Source of the DNA: Lysobacteraceae bacterium UBA6001 | GTDB taxonomy: Bacteria > Pseudomonadota > Gammaproteobacteria > Xanthomonadales > Xanthomonadaceae | Direction of reading: 5' to 3' | Assembly: GCA_002429615.1 (NCBI GenBank) | Contig: DJAN01000184.1 | Coordinates: 418-25,508, forward strand | DNA: 25,091 nt | Shown here: positions 7,475 through 14,113 of the stretch, one piece after another | Layout: the number at the start of each line of letters is the position of its first letter | Position numbering within the stretch: position 1 is the first letter of the stretch | Notes under the pieces: model-generated | Told to the model about the DNA's origin: nothing | Seen by the model: only the letters and a program-made list of their open reading frames with translations | Databases searched by the model: none | Program-made: the position numbers and the translations under genes

Positions 7475-7957
7475 ATGCCTTCCTTCGACGTGGTGTCGGA
7501 AGTCGACAAGCACGAACTCACCAACGCGGTCGACCAGGCCAACCGCGAACTGTCCACCCGCTTCGACTTCAAGGGCGTGGACGCCAAGTTCGAACTGGAC
7601 GACAAGATCATCAACCAGTCCGCGCCGAGCGATTTCCAGCTCAAGCAGATGACCGACATCCTGCGTGCGCGCCTGATCGCCCGCCAGATCGACGCGCGCT
7701 GCCTGGAGTTCGGCGACGTGGAGACCAACCTGGCCGGCGCCCGGCAGAAGATCACCGTCAAGCAGGGCATCGAGCAGAAGCTGGCCAAGCAGATCGCCGC
7801 GAAGATCAAGGAAGCCAAGATCAAGGTCGAGACCCAGATCAACGGCGACAAGCTGCGCGTGACCGGCAAGAAGCGCGACGACCTGCAGGAAGTGATCGCC
7901 CTGCTGCGCAAGAGCGAGTTCGAGCTGCCGCTGCAGTACGACAACTTCCGTGACTGA
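7475..7957 (+). CDS. yajQ: YajQ family nucleotide (cyclic di-GMP) binding protein
   Basis: A 160-residue cytoplasmic protein of the YajQ family (two ferredoxin-like folds). The start MPSFDVVSEVDKHELTNAVD is the family's near-invariant opening, followed by RFDFKGVDAKFEL and the C-terminal GKKRDDLQEVIALLRKSEFE with LPLQYDNFRD as the expected end. In Xanthomonas campestris a member of this family binds cyclic di-GMP and acts with a transcription regulator on virulence genes; carrying that role over here is inference. CAGGAG about seven bases before the ATG is a good ribosome site. It overlaps the next gene by eight bases, so the two are coupled. Confidence 0.95.
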   Translation: MPSFDVVSEVDKHELTNAVDQANRELSTRFDFKGVDAKFELDDKIINQSAPSDFQLKQMTDILRARLIARQIDARCLEFGDVETNLAGARQKITVKQGIEQKLAKQIAAKIKEAKIKVETQINGDKLRVTGKKRDDLQEVIALLRKSEFELPLQYDNFRD

Positions 7958-8519
7958 CCTGCCTGCCACCGACGCGTCCGCACCGTCGCCCGACTACCTG
8001 GGCGACACCCGCCGCTGGATCGAGCGCGCGGTGATCGGGCTGAACCTGTGCCCGTTCGCCAAGGCGGTCTACGTCAAGCAGCAGGTGCGCCTGGTCCTCA
8101 GCGATGCCAGCACCGCGGAGGCGCTGCTGGAGGAACTGGCCGAGGAGCTGCTGCGCCTGCGCGACACGCCCGCCGAGGAGATCGACACGACGCTGATCGT
8201 GCACCCGTTCGTGCTCGAGGACTTCCTCGACTACAACGACTTCCTCGACAACGCCGACGCCGCGGTGGAAGCGCTGGACCTGCAGGGCATCCTGCAGGTG
8301 GCCAGCTTCCACCCGGATTACCAGTTCGCCGGCGCCGCGCCGGACGACGTGGGCAACTTCACCAACCGGTCTCCATGGCCCACCCTGCACCTGCTGCGCG
8401 AGGACAGCGTGGAGCGTGCCGTGGCGGCGTTCCCGGACCCGGACGTGATCGTCGAGCGCAACCTCGACACCTTGCAGAAGCTGGGTGCCGAAGGCTGGCG
8501 GCAACTGCTGCGCGACTGA
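7950..8519 (+). CDS. DUF1415 family protein
   Basis: A 189-residue protein matching the DUF1415 family, whose function is not known. Hallmarks seen are RRWIERAVIGLNLCPFAKAV near the N-terminus, with an NLCPFA motif that could place a reactive or metal-binding cysteine, then LIVHPFVLEDFLDYNDFLD, and FHPDYQFAGAAPDDVGNFTN followed by SPWPTLHLLRE. The start is a GTG at 7950 inside the end of yajQ; no ATG fits. A strong hairpin begins one base after its stop codon, so yajQ-DUF1415 looks like a complete two-gene operon. Confidence 0.88.
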   Translation: MTDLPATDASAPSPDYLGDTRRWIERAVIGLNLCPFAKAVYVKQQVRLVLSDASTAEALLEELAEELLRLRDTPAEEIDTTLIVHPFVLEDFLDYNDFLDNADAAVEALDLQGILQVASFHPDYQFAGAAPDDVGNFTNRSPWPTLHLLREDSVERAVAAFPDPDVIVERNLDTLQKLGAEGWRQLLRD

Positions 8520-8520
8520 G

Positions 8521-8559
8521 CCTGCACGCGCGCTGCACGGCGGCGCGCGATCATGCAGG
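8521..8559 (+). terminator. Hairpin after DUF1415, probable terminator
   Basis: CCTGCA pairs with TGCAGG and the adjoining CGCGCGC pairs with GCGCGCG, giving a 13-pair stem interrupted by a four-base bulge, with a nine-base loop. It starts one base after the DUF1415 stop. There is only a short TT after it, so it may be Rho-assisted or just stabilise the message. Confidence 0.5.
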
Positions 8560-8585
8560 TTCCCTCGCGCAAGGCCAGCCCAACC

Positions 8586-9392
8586 ATGTCCCTGCTACCC
8601 CCGATCGAACCCTGGCCCGCGCAGCCGCTCGCCGGTCGCGTCGTCCTGGTCACCGGCGGCGCGCAGGGCATCGGGCGTGGCATCGCCCAGGCGGTGCTGG
8701 GCGCGGGGGGCACGGTGGCGATCGGGGATCTCGATGTGCCGGCCGGGCGTGCCTGCATCGCCGAGTGGGCGCTTCCCGAACGCACCTTGTTCAAGCGCCT
8801 GGATGTCGCCAACGAACGCAGCGTGGCCGCCTTCACCGCGGCGGCATTGCGCCGCTTCGGGCGGATCGATGGGCTGGTCAACAACGCCGGCATCGCGGAC
8901 CCGCACGTGGCACCGCTGCCGGCGCTGGACTGGGCGCAGTGGCAACGCCGGCTGTCCAGCCTGCATGGCGCCTTCCTGTGCAGCAAGCACGCACTGCCCG
9001 CACTCGTTACGGCGACCGCTGGCGGTGCCATCGTCAACATCGCCTCCACCCGCGCGTGGCAGTCCGAGCCGCACAGCGAAGCCTACGCGGCGGCCAAGGG
9101 CGGCCTGGTCGCCTTCACCCATGCCTTGGCAATGAGCGAAGGACCGCATGTCCGGGTCAACAGCATCAGCCCGGGCTGGATCGCCACCGAGGCCTGGCGC
9201 GCGCCCGCGCGACGGCGCCAACCCAAGCTGTCACGCCAGGACCATGCACAACATCCCGTGGGCCGGGTCGGCGTGCCGGGCGATATCGCCCAGCTGGCGG
9301 TCTATCTGCTCGCACCGGCGCTGTCGGGCTTCATCACCGCGCAGGATTTCATCGTGGATGGCGGCATGACCCGGAAGATGCAGTACGCCTGA
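8586..9392 (+). CDS. Short-chain dehydrogenase/reductase (SDR)
   Basis: A 268-residue classical SDR, an NAD(P)-dependent oxidoreductase. The cofactor motif TGGAQGIG is at residues 23-30, the NNAG motif at 99-102, and the catalytic set is Ser154 (VNIAS), Tyr167 and Lys171 (YAAAK). An aspartate (IGDLD, Asp48) at the end of the second strand favours NAD over NADP. The tail FIVDGGMTRKMQYA is typical. I start at the ATG at 8586; an upstream ATG at 8553 would lie inside the hairpin that follows DUF1415 and has no ribosome site. Substrate cannot be deduced. Confidence 0.88.
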   Translation: MSLLPPIEPWPAQPLAGRVVLVTGGAQGIGRGIAQAVLGAGGTVAIGDLDVPAGRACIAEWALPERTLFKRLDVANERSVAAFTAAALRRFGRIDGLVNNAGIADPHVAPLPALDWAQWQRRLSSLHGAFLCSKHALPALVTATAGGAIVNIASTRAWQSEPHSEAYAAAKGGLVAFTHALAMSEGPHVRVNSISPGWIATEAWRAPARRRQPKLSRQDHAQHPVGRVGVPGDIAQLAVYLLAPALSGFITAQDFIVDGGMTRKMQYA

Positions 9393-9400
9393 GGGGTCAG

Positions 9401-9429
9401 GCAGCGGCGCGCGCTACGCGCCCGCCTGC
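9401..9429. terminator. Imperfect hairpin between convergent SDR and HAD genes
   Basis: GCAGCGGCGCG and CGCGCCCGCCTGC can fold with a few mismatches around a short loop. The element covers the last codons of the HAD gene and the gap after the SDR gene. It has no T tract, so terminator activity is tentative. Confidence 0.3.
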
Positions 9430-10097
9430 AGCCGAAGCTCCAGCAGCTTCTGCGCATCGGCCAGCGAGTTCACGATGCGGTGCCCCAGCGCGCGCACCTC
9501 CTCGTCCGGCGCGAGCAGATCGGGCACCTGGATCGGCGTCATCCCGGCGGCGAGCGCGGCCCGCACGCCGGTCGGCGAATCCTCCAGCACCAGGCACTGC
9601 GCCGGCGCGACGCGCAGGCGCTCGGCCGCCAGCAGGTAGATGTCCGGCGCCGGCTTGGGATGGGTGACATCGCTGCTCGTGCACACGGTATCGAAGCGCC
9701 GCAGCAGATCGGCGGCGGCCAGCTTGCGCAGCGCCAGCGGGCGGCGCGTCGAGGTCGCCACCGCGCGCGGAATCCGCCGTGCCACCAGCAGGTCGAGCAG
9801 CGCCACGATGCCGGGACGCAGCGGCACGCCCGCCTCGACCACCTCGTCATAGAGCACGTGGCAGCGGTCCAGCAGGCGCTGGCCTTCGTCGGCCCCGATC
9901 CGCTCGGCCAGCATCGCGCGGCAGGCGGCATCGCCCTTGCCCACCATGCGCAGCCAGAACGAGGATTCGATCGAATGCCCCTGCTCGTTCGCCGCCTTGG
10001 CCAGGCAGCGGGTGATGGCCCGCTCGCTGTCGAGCATCAGGCCATCCATGTCGAAGATCACCGCCTGCGGCAGGAACGGCAGCGCGGGGACGTTCAT
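9414..10097 (-). CDS. HAD family hydrolase (beta-phosphoglucomutase/phosphatase-like)
   Basis: A 227-residue haloacid dehalogenase-fold protein, subfamily IA. Motif I is VIFDMDGLMLDSE with the nucleophile Asp16 and acid/base Asp18; motif II is VATSTRR; motif III lysine lies in THPKPAPDIY; motif IV is VLEDSPTGVRAA. A helical cap sits between motifs I and II. This set is typical of sugar-phosphate phosphatases and beta-phosphoglucomutases such as YcjU, GPH and YniC; the substrate is not visible. The ATG at 10097 overlaps the rsuA stop as ATGA. It is the last gene of an rRNA-modification operon, which is suggestive but does not prove a nucleotide substrate. Confidence 0.88.
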   Translation of the reverse strand: MNVPALPFLPQAVIFDMDGLMLDSERAITRCLAKAANEQGHSIESSFWLRMVGKGDAACRAMLAERIGADEGQRLLDRCHVLYDEVVEAGVPLRPGIVALLDLLVARRIPRAVATSTRRPLALRKLAAADLLRRFDTVCTSSDVTHPKPAPDIYLLAAERLRVAPAQCLVLEDSPTGVRAALAAGMTPIQVPDLLAPDEEVRALGHRIVNSLADAQKLLELRLQAGA

Positions 10098-10801
10098 GCC
10101 TGGTCCCCGAACAGCTGCGCCAGGTCCTGCGCGTCCAGCGTGCGCCACTGGCCCTGCGGCAGGTCGCCCAGGTCCAGCCCTCCGATCCGGCTGCGGTGCA
10201 GCGCCGCCACGTGGTTGCCCACCGCGGCAAACATCCGCCGCACCTGGTGGTAACGCCCCTCATGCAGCACCAGCCGCGCCTGGCGCGGTCCGAGCACATC
10301 CATCTCCGCAGGCAGCAACGGCTTTTCCTCCGATTCCAGCAGCAAGGTGCCACTGGCGAACAGCGCGGCCTCATCGCCACGCAGGTCCTGCGCCAGGGTC
10401 ACTTCATAGGCCTTGTCCAGGCGCGATTTGGGCGACACGATCCGGTGCAGCAGCGCACCGTCGTCGGTCATCAGCAGCAGTCCGCTGGTGTCGCGATCCA
10501 GCCGCCCGACCGGCGACAGCAACGGCGAACGCAGGCGGAAGCGCGGCGGCAGCAGGTCGTAGATCAGCCGTCCGCTGTCCTTGGTCGAGCAGGTGTAGCC
10601 GGCGGGCTTGTGCAGCAGCAGGGTCAAGCCGGCGGGCGGATCCAGCGGCTCGCCATCCACACGCACCTGCTCGTGCGTGACCTGGTCATCGGCGTAGAGC
10701 ACTTCGCCCTCGGCGTCGGTGATGCGCCCTTCGCGGAACATCCAGGTCACGTCCTTGCGGCTGCCGTAGCCGAGATTGGCCAGGTGCTTGACCAGCTTCA
10801 T
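10094..10801 (-). CDS. rsuA: 16S rRNA pseudouridine(516) synthase
   Basis: A 235-residue RsuA-family pseudouridine synthase. Residues 1-48 form an S4-like RNA-binding domain (MKLVKHLANLGYGSRKDVTW). The catalytic core has VGRLDRDTSGLLLMTDDG with Asp102 as the nucleophile, followed by KAYEVTL and the C-terminal EGRYHQVRRMFAAVGNHVAAL motif. The match along HRIVSPKSRLDKAYEVTL favours RsuA over the close paralogues RluB/E/F, though that distinction needs alignment. It overlaps rsmC upstream and the HAD gene downstream by four bases each. Confidence 0.9.
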   Translation of the reverse strand: MKLVKHLANLGYGSRKDVTWMFREGRITDAEGEVLYADDQVTHEQVRVDGEPLDPPAGLTLLLHKPAGYTCSTKDSGRLIYDLLPPRFRLRSPLLSPVGRLDRDTSGLLLMTDDGALLHRIVSPKSRLDKAYEVTLAQDLRGDEAALFASGTLLLESEEKPLLPAEMDVLGPRQARLVLHEGRYHQVRRMFAAVGNHVAALHRSRIGGLDLGDLPQGQWRTLDAQDLAQLFGDQA

Positions 10802-11856
10802 GCGCGGCCTCCGCGGCGCGCCACGATGGCCTTGAAGCCATCACGCTCGGCGGCCACGCGCACCTCGCCGAAGCGCTCGTTGAGGATCTGCTCGTAGGGC
10901 AGATGCCGGTTGGCGACCACGAACAGCCTGCCGCCGGGTCGCAGCGCCTGCGCGGCCACGGCGATGAAACGCTGGCCGATGTCCGGCCGGTCCTCGCGTG
11001 CGGGCGTGTGGAACGGCGGATTGCTGACGATGAAGTCGTAGCTGCGCGGCAGCCCCGCGGTGACATCGCGCCACTGGTAGTCCAGCGCGACGGCGCCGGC
11101 CTGCGGCGCGAGGTTGCGTTGCGCCAGCGCCAATGCGCGGCCTTCGGCCTCGTACAGATCCAGCCCGGTGACGCGGGGGCAGCGGGCGAGCACTTCGGCC
11201 GAGAGATAGCCGAAGCCCGCGCCGAGATCGGCGCCATGCCCGGCAAGATCCGCCGGCAGCTGTTCGGCGAGCAGGACCGAGGCCGGATCGGCGCGGTCCC
11301 AGGCAAACACGCCCGGACGACTGATGAAGCGCCCGCCCAGCACGCGGCGTGGCGCATCCAGTGCCGCCCAGCGCTGTGCCAGCGCAATGTCGTGCGTGCC
11401 CTGCTGGGGCGCCGTCCAGAACACCCGGCAGTGATGCTTGGTGAGATTGCCGCCGAGCCCGGCCAGCTGCTTGAGGTCGGCCTCGCCGGAGCGGGCGCCT
11501 TCGTTGTTGGACTGGCAGGCCACCAGCACGCCACCCGGTGCAAGCCGCGCCAGGGCCTGGGCCATCAGCGCGCGCGCCTCCTCGCGCTGCCGCGGGGGCA
11601 GCACCAGGATCAGGGCATAGCGGCGCTCATCGCCTTCGGGCAGGTCCGCCTGCACGGCGTAGCCAGCACGTTCCAGCGCTTCGGCGAAAGGCCGGAAACT
11701 CTGCACGCATTCCAGCTGCGCGGCCTGCGCGTGCTCGCGCAGTGGCCAGCCCTCGCGGGCGCGCAGGAACAGTACGGGACCGCCAGGCCAGCGCAGCAGG
11801 CCTTGGGCGAAGGGCAGGAACAGGGCGTGCAGCGGAGCGTCGGCGGCGACGGACAT
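10798..11856 (-). CDS. rsmC: RsmC-like 16S rRNA (guanine-N2) methyltransferase
   Basis: A 352-residue SAM-dependent methyltransferase with the RsmC/RlmG layout: a degenerate N-terminal methyltransferase-like half, then a functional C-terminal half. The SAM site is HGADLGAGFGYLSAEVLA, and the catalytic motif is FIVSNPPFHTP (NPPF), the hallmark of N2-guanine or N6-adenine methylation. The segment CQSNNEGARSGEADLKQL matches the linker seen in RsmC. RsmC methylates G1207 of 16S rRNA in E. coli. The ATG at 11856 heads the operon; its stop overlaps the rsuA start. Confidence 0.85.
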   Translation of the reverse strand: MSVAADAPLHALFLPFAQGLLRWPGGPVLFLRAREGWPLREHAQAAQLECVQSFRPFAEALERAGYAVQADLPEGDERRYALILVLPPRQREEARALMAQALARLAPGGVLVACQSNNEGARSGEADLKQLAGLGGNLTKHHCRVFWTAPQQGTHDIALAQRWAALDAPRRVLGGRFISRPGVFAWDRADPASVLLAEQLPADLAGHGADLGAGFGYLSAEVLARCPRVTGLDLYEAEGRALALAQRNLAPQAGAVALDYQWRDVTAGLPRSYDFIVSNPPFHTPAREDRPDIGQRFIAVAAQALRPGGRLFVVANRHLPYEQILNERFGEVRVAAERDGFKAIVARRGGRA

Positions 11857-11883
11857 CGGGTTGGGCGGTATGCGGGGAGGGGC

Positions 11884-11889
11884 ATTCTA
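11884..11889 (-). promoter_or_regulatory. Candidate -10 box for the rsmC operon
   Basis: TAGAAT on the minus strand lies about 28 bases before the rsmC start in a GC-rich gap. The -35 is not recognisable. Confidence 0.3.
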
Positions 11890-11997
11890 CTCCCCTGTCC
11901 CGCCGCGCCCGTGCCTGCCCGGTCTCGACACGGCATTGATGCGATGGCAACAAAGACCTGCGTAGGGTGAAGCGACCCCACACGTAGGAGCGATCGC

Positions 11998-12261
11998 ATG
12001 CGTGCCCTGTTCATCGGTGGCGTGGTCGACAACAGCGAAATGGATCTCGACAGCGCGCCCCCGCCGCTGCATTACCCGGAAAACACCGGTGCCGGGCGTC
12101 CCCGTTACCGGCTGCACCAGGTCGGCACGCGCGGCGACGGCACCGTCGCGTATGTGGTGTATGGCGCCCCGGAGCTGCCCGACGATGAGGTCGACCGCAT
12201 CGCCGAGGAGCGCGGCTATGCGCGCCGCTTCGAGGCGACGCCCACGCTGCCGGTGCGCTGA
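11998..12261 (+). CDS. Small conserved-type protein of unknown function
   Basis: An 87-residue acidic soluble protein starting MRALFIGGVVDNSEMDLDSA, with PPPLHYPENTG and a C-terminal half DEVDRIAEERGYARRFEATP. A clean AGGAG (11986-11990) eight bases before the ATG and the typical codon use support it as a real gene. I do not recognise a characterised family. There is no signal peptide or membrane segment. It is monocistronic: rsmC reads away on its left, and its stop codon sits within a palindrome shared with the convergent PQQ-type dehydrogenase gene. Confidence 0.8.
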   Translation: MRALFIGGVVDNSEMDLDSAPPPLHYPENTGAGRPRYRLHQVGTRGDGTVAYVVYGAPELPDDEVDRIAEERGYARRFEATPTLPVR

Positions 12262-12284
12262 GCAACCGGCCGGTTGCTCAGCGC
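12255..12284. terminator. Perfect 30-bp palindrome at a convergent gene junction
   Basis: Bases 12255-12269 (GCGCTGAGCAACCGG) and 12270-12284 are exact reverse complements with no loop. The TGA of the plus-strand gene (12259-12261) and the TGA of the minus-strand gene (12278-12280) occupy symmetric positions in it. In RNA it would form a long GC-rich hairpin from either direction, so a bidirectional terminator is likely even though there is no T tract. Confidence 0.6.
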
Positions 12285-13648
12285 GAGGAGGCGACCGCCG
12301 CGGGCGCGGCGACCTTGGCGGTCACCCGCCACAGGACGTTGCCGACGTCGTCGGCCACCAGCAGCCCGCCCTTGGCATCGATGGCCACCCCCACCGGACG
12401 GCCCTGGGCATTGCCATCGGCATCGAGGAAGCCGTCCAGCACCGTGAGCGGTTTGCCCTGCGGCTTGCCGTCGGCGAAGGGTACGTAGATCACCTTGTAG
12501 CCGCTGGGCGGGTCGCGGTTCCAGGAGCCGTGCTGGCCGATGAAGGCACCCCCACGGTAACGCGACGGCAGCGTCTCGCTGCTGCCGAAGGCCAGGCCGA
12601 GCGAGGCGGTATGCGCGCCGAGCGCGTAATCCGGCTTGATCGCCGCGGCGACCTTGGCCGGGTCCTGCGGGCTCACCCGGTCGTCCACGTGCTGGCCGTA
12701 GTAGCTGTAGGGCCAGCCATAGAACGCGCCTTCCTTCACCTGGGTGAGATAGTCGGGCACCAGGTCACTGCCGAGCTCGTCGCGTTCGTTGACCACCACC
12801 CACAACGACCCGTGCGCGGGCTCCCAGGCCATGCCCACCGGATTGCGCAGGCCGCTGGCATACACACGGGTACTGCCGCTGGCCGGATCGACTTCCAGGA
12901 TCGCCGCGCGGTTGAGCTCGGCATCCATTCCATTCTCGGCGACGTTGCTGTTGGAACCGACGCCGACATACAGGCGGGTTCCCTCGGCGTTGGCCACCAG
13001 CGACTTGGTCCAATGGTGGTTGATGCCGCCCGGCAGGTTGGCGATGAACTTCGGCGCCGCGGTGATGTGCGTGTCGCCCGCCTTGTAGGGGAAGCTGACC
13101 AGCGCGTCGGCGTTGGCGACATAGAAGCGGTCGCCGACCAGCGCCATGCCGAACGGCGAATACAGCCCGCTGAGGAACTGCGTGCGGATTTCCGCCACGC
13201 CGTCGCCATCGGCGTCGCGCAGCAGGGTGATGCGGTCGGCGCTGGGGGTGGCGGCGCCGGCCTTGCGCATCATCGAGCCCATCACCTTGTTGCGGATGCC
13301 ACCCTCCTCCTCTTTCGGCCGGGGCGGCGCGTTGGTTTCGGCCACCAGCACGTCGCCGTTGGGCAGCACGTATATCCAGCGCGGATGGTCGAGGTCGCGG
13401 GCGAAGGCGACCACCCGCAGGTCATCGGCGGGCACCGGCGTGGCATCGCCGGTCCAGCGCTTGACCGGCGCCACCTTGACCGTGGGGATCACCCGCTCCA
13501 CCGGCGCCGGCAGCTGTGGATCCGGGCCGATGCCCGCCTCCACCGGATAGCGGGCGGTGTCGCCGCAGGACGCCAGGGCCAGCAGCGCGAAGGTGGGCGT
13601 GGCGAAGCGCGCCAGCGGACGGGCAAGGGAAAGCACGCGCGATTGCAT
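12278..13648 (-). CDS. PQQ-dependent sugar dehydrogenase family lipoprotein
   Basis: A 456-residue exported protein of the soluble glucose/sorbosone dehydrogenase beta-propeller family. The N-terminus carries a hydrophobic stretch ending in the lipobox LASC, so Cys28 should be lipidated. Recognisable blades include [40 protein letters not shown], the conserved [14 protein letters not shown], and [20 protein letters not shown] followed by [19 protein letters not shown]. In family members PQQ and calcium sit at the propeller centre; whether this one binds PQQ or oxidises a sugar is inferred only from family. The start at 13648 gives the signal sequence. Confidence 0.88.
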   Translation of the reverse strand: MQSRVLSLARPLARFATPTFALLALASCGDTARYPVEAGIGPDPQLPAPVERVIPTVKVAPVKRWTGDATPVPADDLRVVAFARDLDHPRWIYVLPNGDVLVAETNAPPRPKEEEGGIRNKVMGSMMRKAGAATPSADRITLLRDADGDGVAEIRTQFLSGLYSPFGMALVGDRFYVANADALVSFPYKAGDTHITAAPKFIANLPGGINHHWTKSLVANAEGTRLYVGVGSNSNVAENGMDAELNRAAILEVDPASGSTRVYASGLRNPVGMAWEPAHGSLWVVVNERDELGSDLVPDYLTQVKEGAFYGWPYSYYGQHVDDRVSPQDPAKVAAAIKPDYALGAHTASLGLAFGSSETLPSRYRGGAFIGQHGSWNRDPPSGYKVIYVPFADGKPQGKPLTVLDGFLDADGNAQGRPVGVAIDAKGGLLVADDVGNVLWRVTAKVAAPAAVASSR

Positions 13649-13753
13649 CGAAGGGAGACCCTCGGTCTGCGGTGTGGGGCCCCGGATGATGCCCCAGCCC
13701 GGCCGACACGGGGTAAAAAGAACGTCAAACGCCGGCCATCGCGGCCAGAAACG

Positions 13754-14047
13754 CTAGCGTTCGATCGGCGGCAGCGGTCGCACTTCGCGGATCGTATCGA
13801 GCCAGACCAGGTGCTGCTGCACCGGGCTGTCCAGGTCATCCAGCCGCAGCAGGCCGTTCACGCCCTCGTTCTCGGTCTCGTCGCGGAACGATTGCACGGT
13901 GGGCGTGACCGCCACGGTACCGAGCAGGCGGCTGCCGTCGTCCAGGGTCAGCTGCACGCGCGCTTCGCCGGGCAGCTGGCGTATCCACGCTTCCAGCGCG
14001 GCGATCTGCGCCTGGTCGGTGTAGACATGCTTTGCGTATTTGGCCAT
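13754..14047 (-). CDS. DUF3247 (Sm-like fold) protein
   Basis: A 97-residue protein starting MAKYAKHVYTDQAQIAALEA at the ATG at 14047; a seven-codon upstream extension lacks support. The middle contains LPGEARVQLTLDDGSRLLGT, then TVAVTPTVQSF and LVWLDTIREVRPLPP, the small beta-barrel pattern of DUF3247. As I recall, the Xanthomonas campestris member of this family was solved as a Sm-like fold, which would make RNA binding possible, but no function is established. It lies between the hybrid kinase and the sugar dehydrogenase gene on the same strand. Confidence 0.85.
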   Translation of the reverse strand: MAKYAKHVYTDQAQIAALEAWIRQLPGEARVQLTLDDGSRLLGTVAVTPTVQSFRDETENEGVNGLLRLDDLDSPVQQHLVWLDTIREVRPLPPIER

Positions 14048-14113
14048 GCGCGCGACTCCGTGAAGCAACGCCTGCAGCCTAGGCGCATGCCCGTGAAAAG
14101 CAGGGCAATGCGC

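Noticed and set aside
6352..7953. A 533-codon plus-strand frame across the EamA gene and yajQ
   Set aside because: It overlaps two well-supported genes, in another frame for yajQ, and its translation shows no motif.
8048..9667. A 539-codon plus-strand frame overlapping DUF1415 and the SDR gene
   Set aside because: It is a shifted shadow of two genes with clear family motifs.
11984..12000. REP-like start GTAGGAGCG, as in dispersed repeats of pseudomonads and xanthomonads
   Set aside because: It coincides with the ribosome site of the next gene, and no paired arm or second copy was seen in the window.
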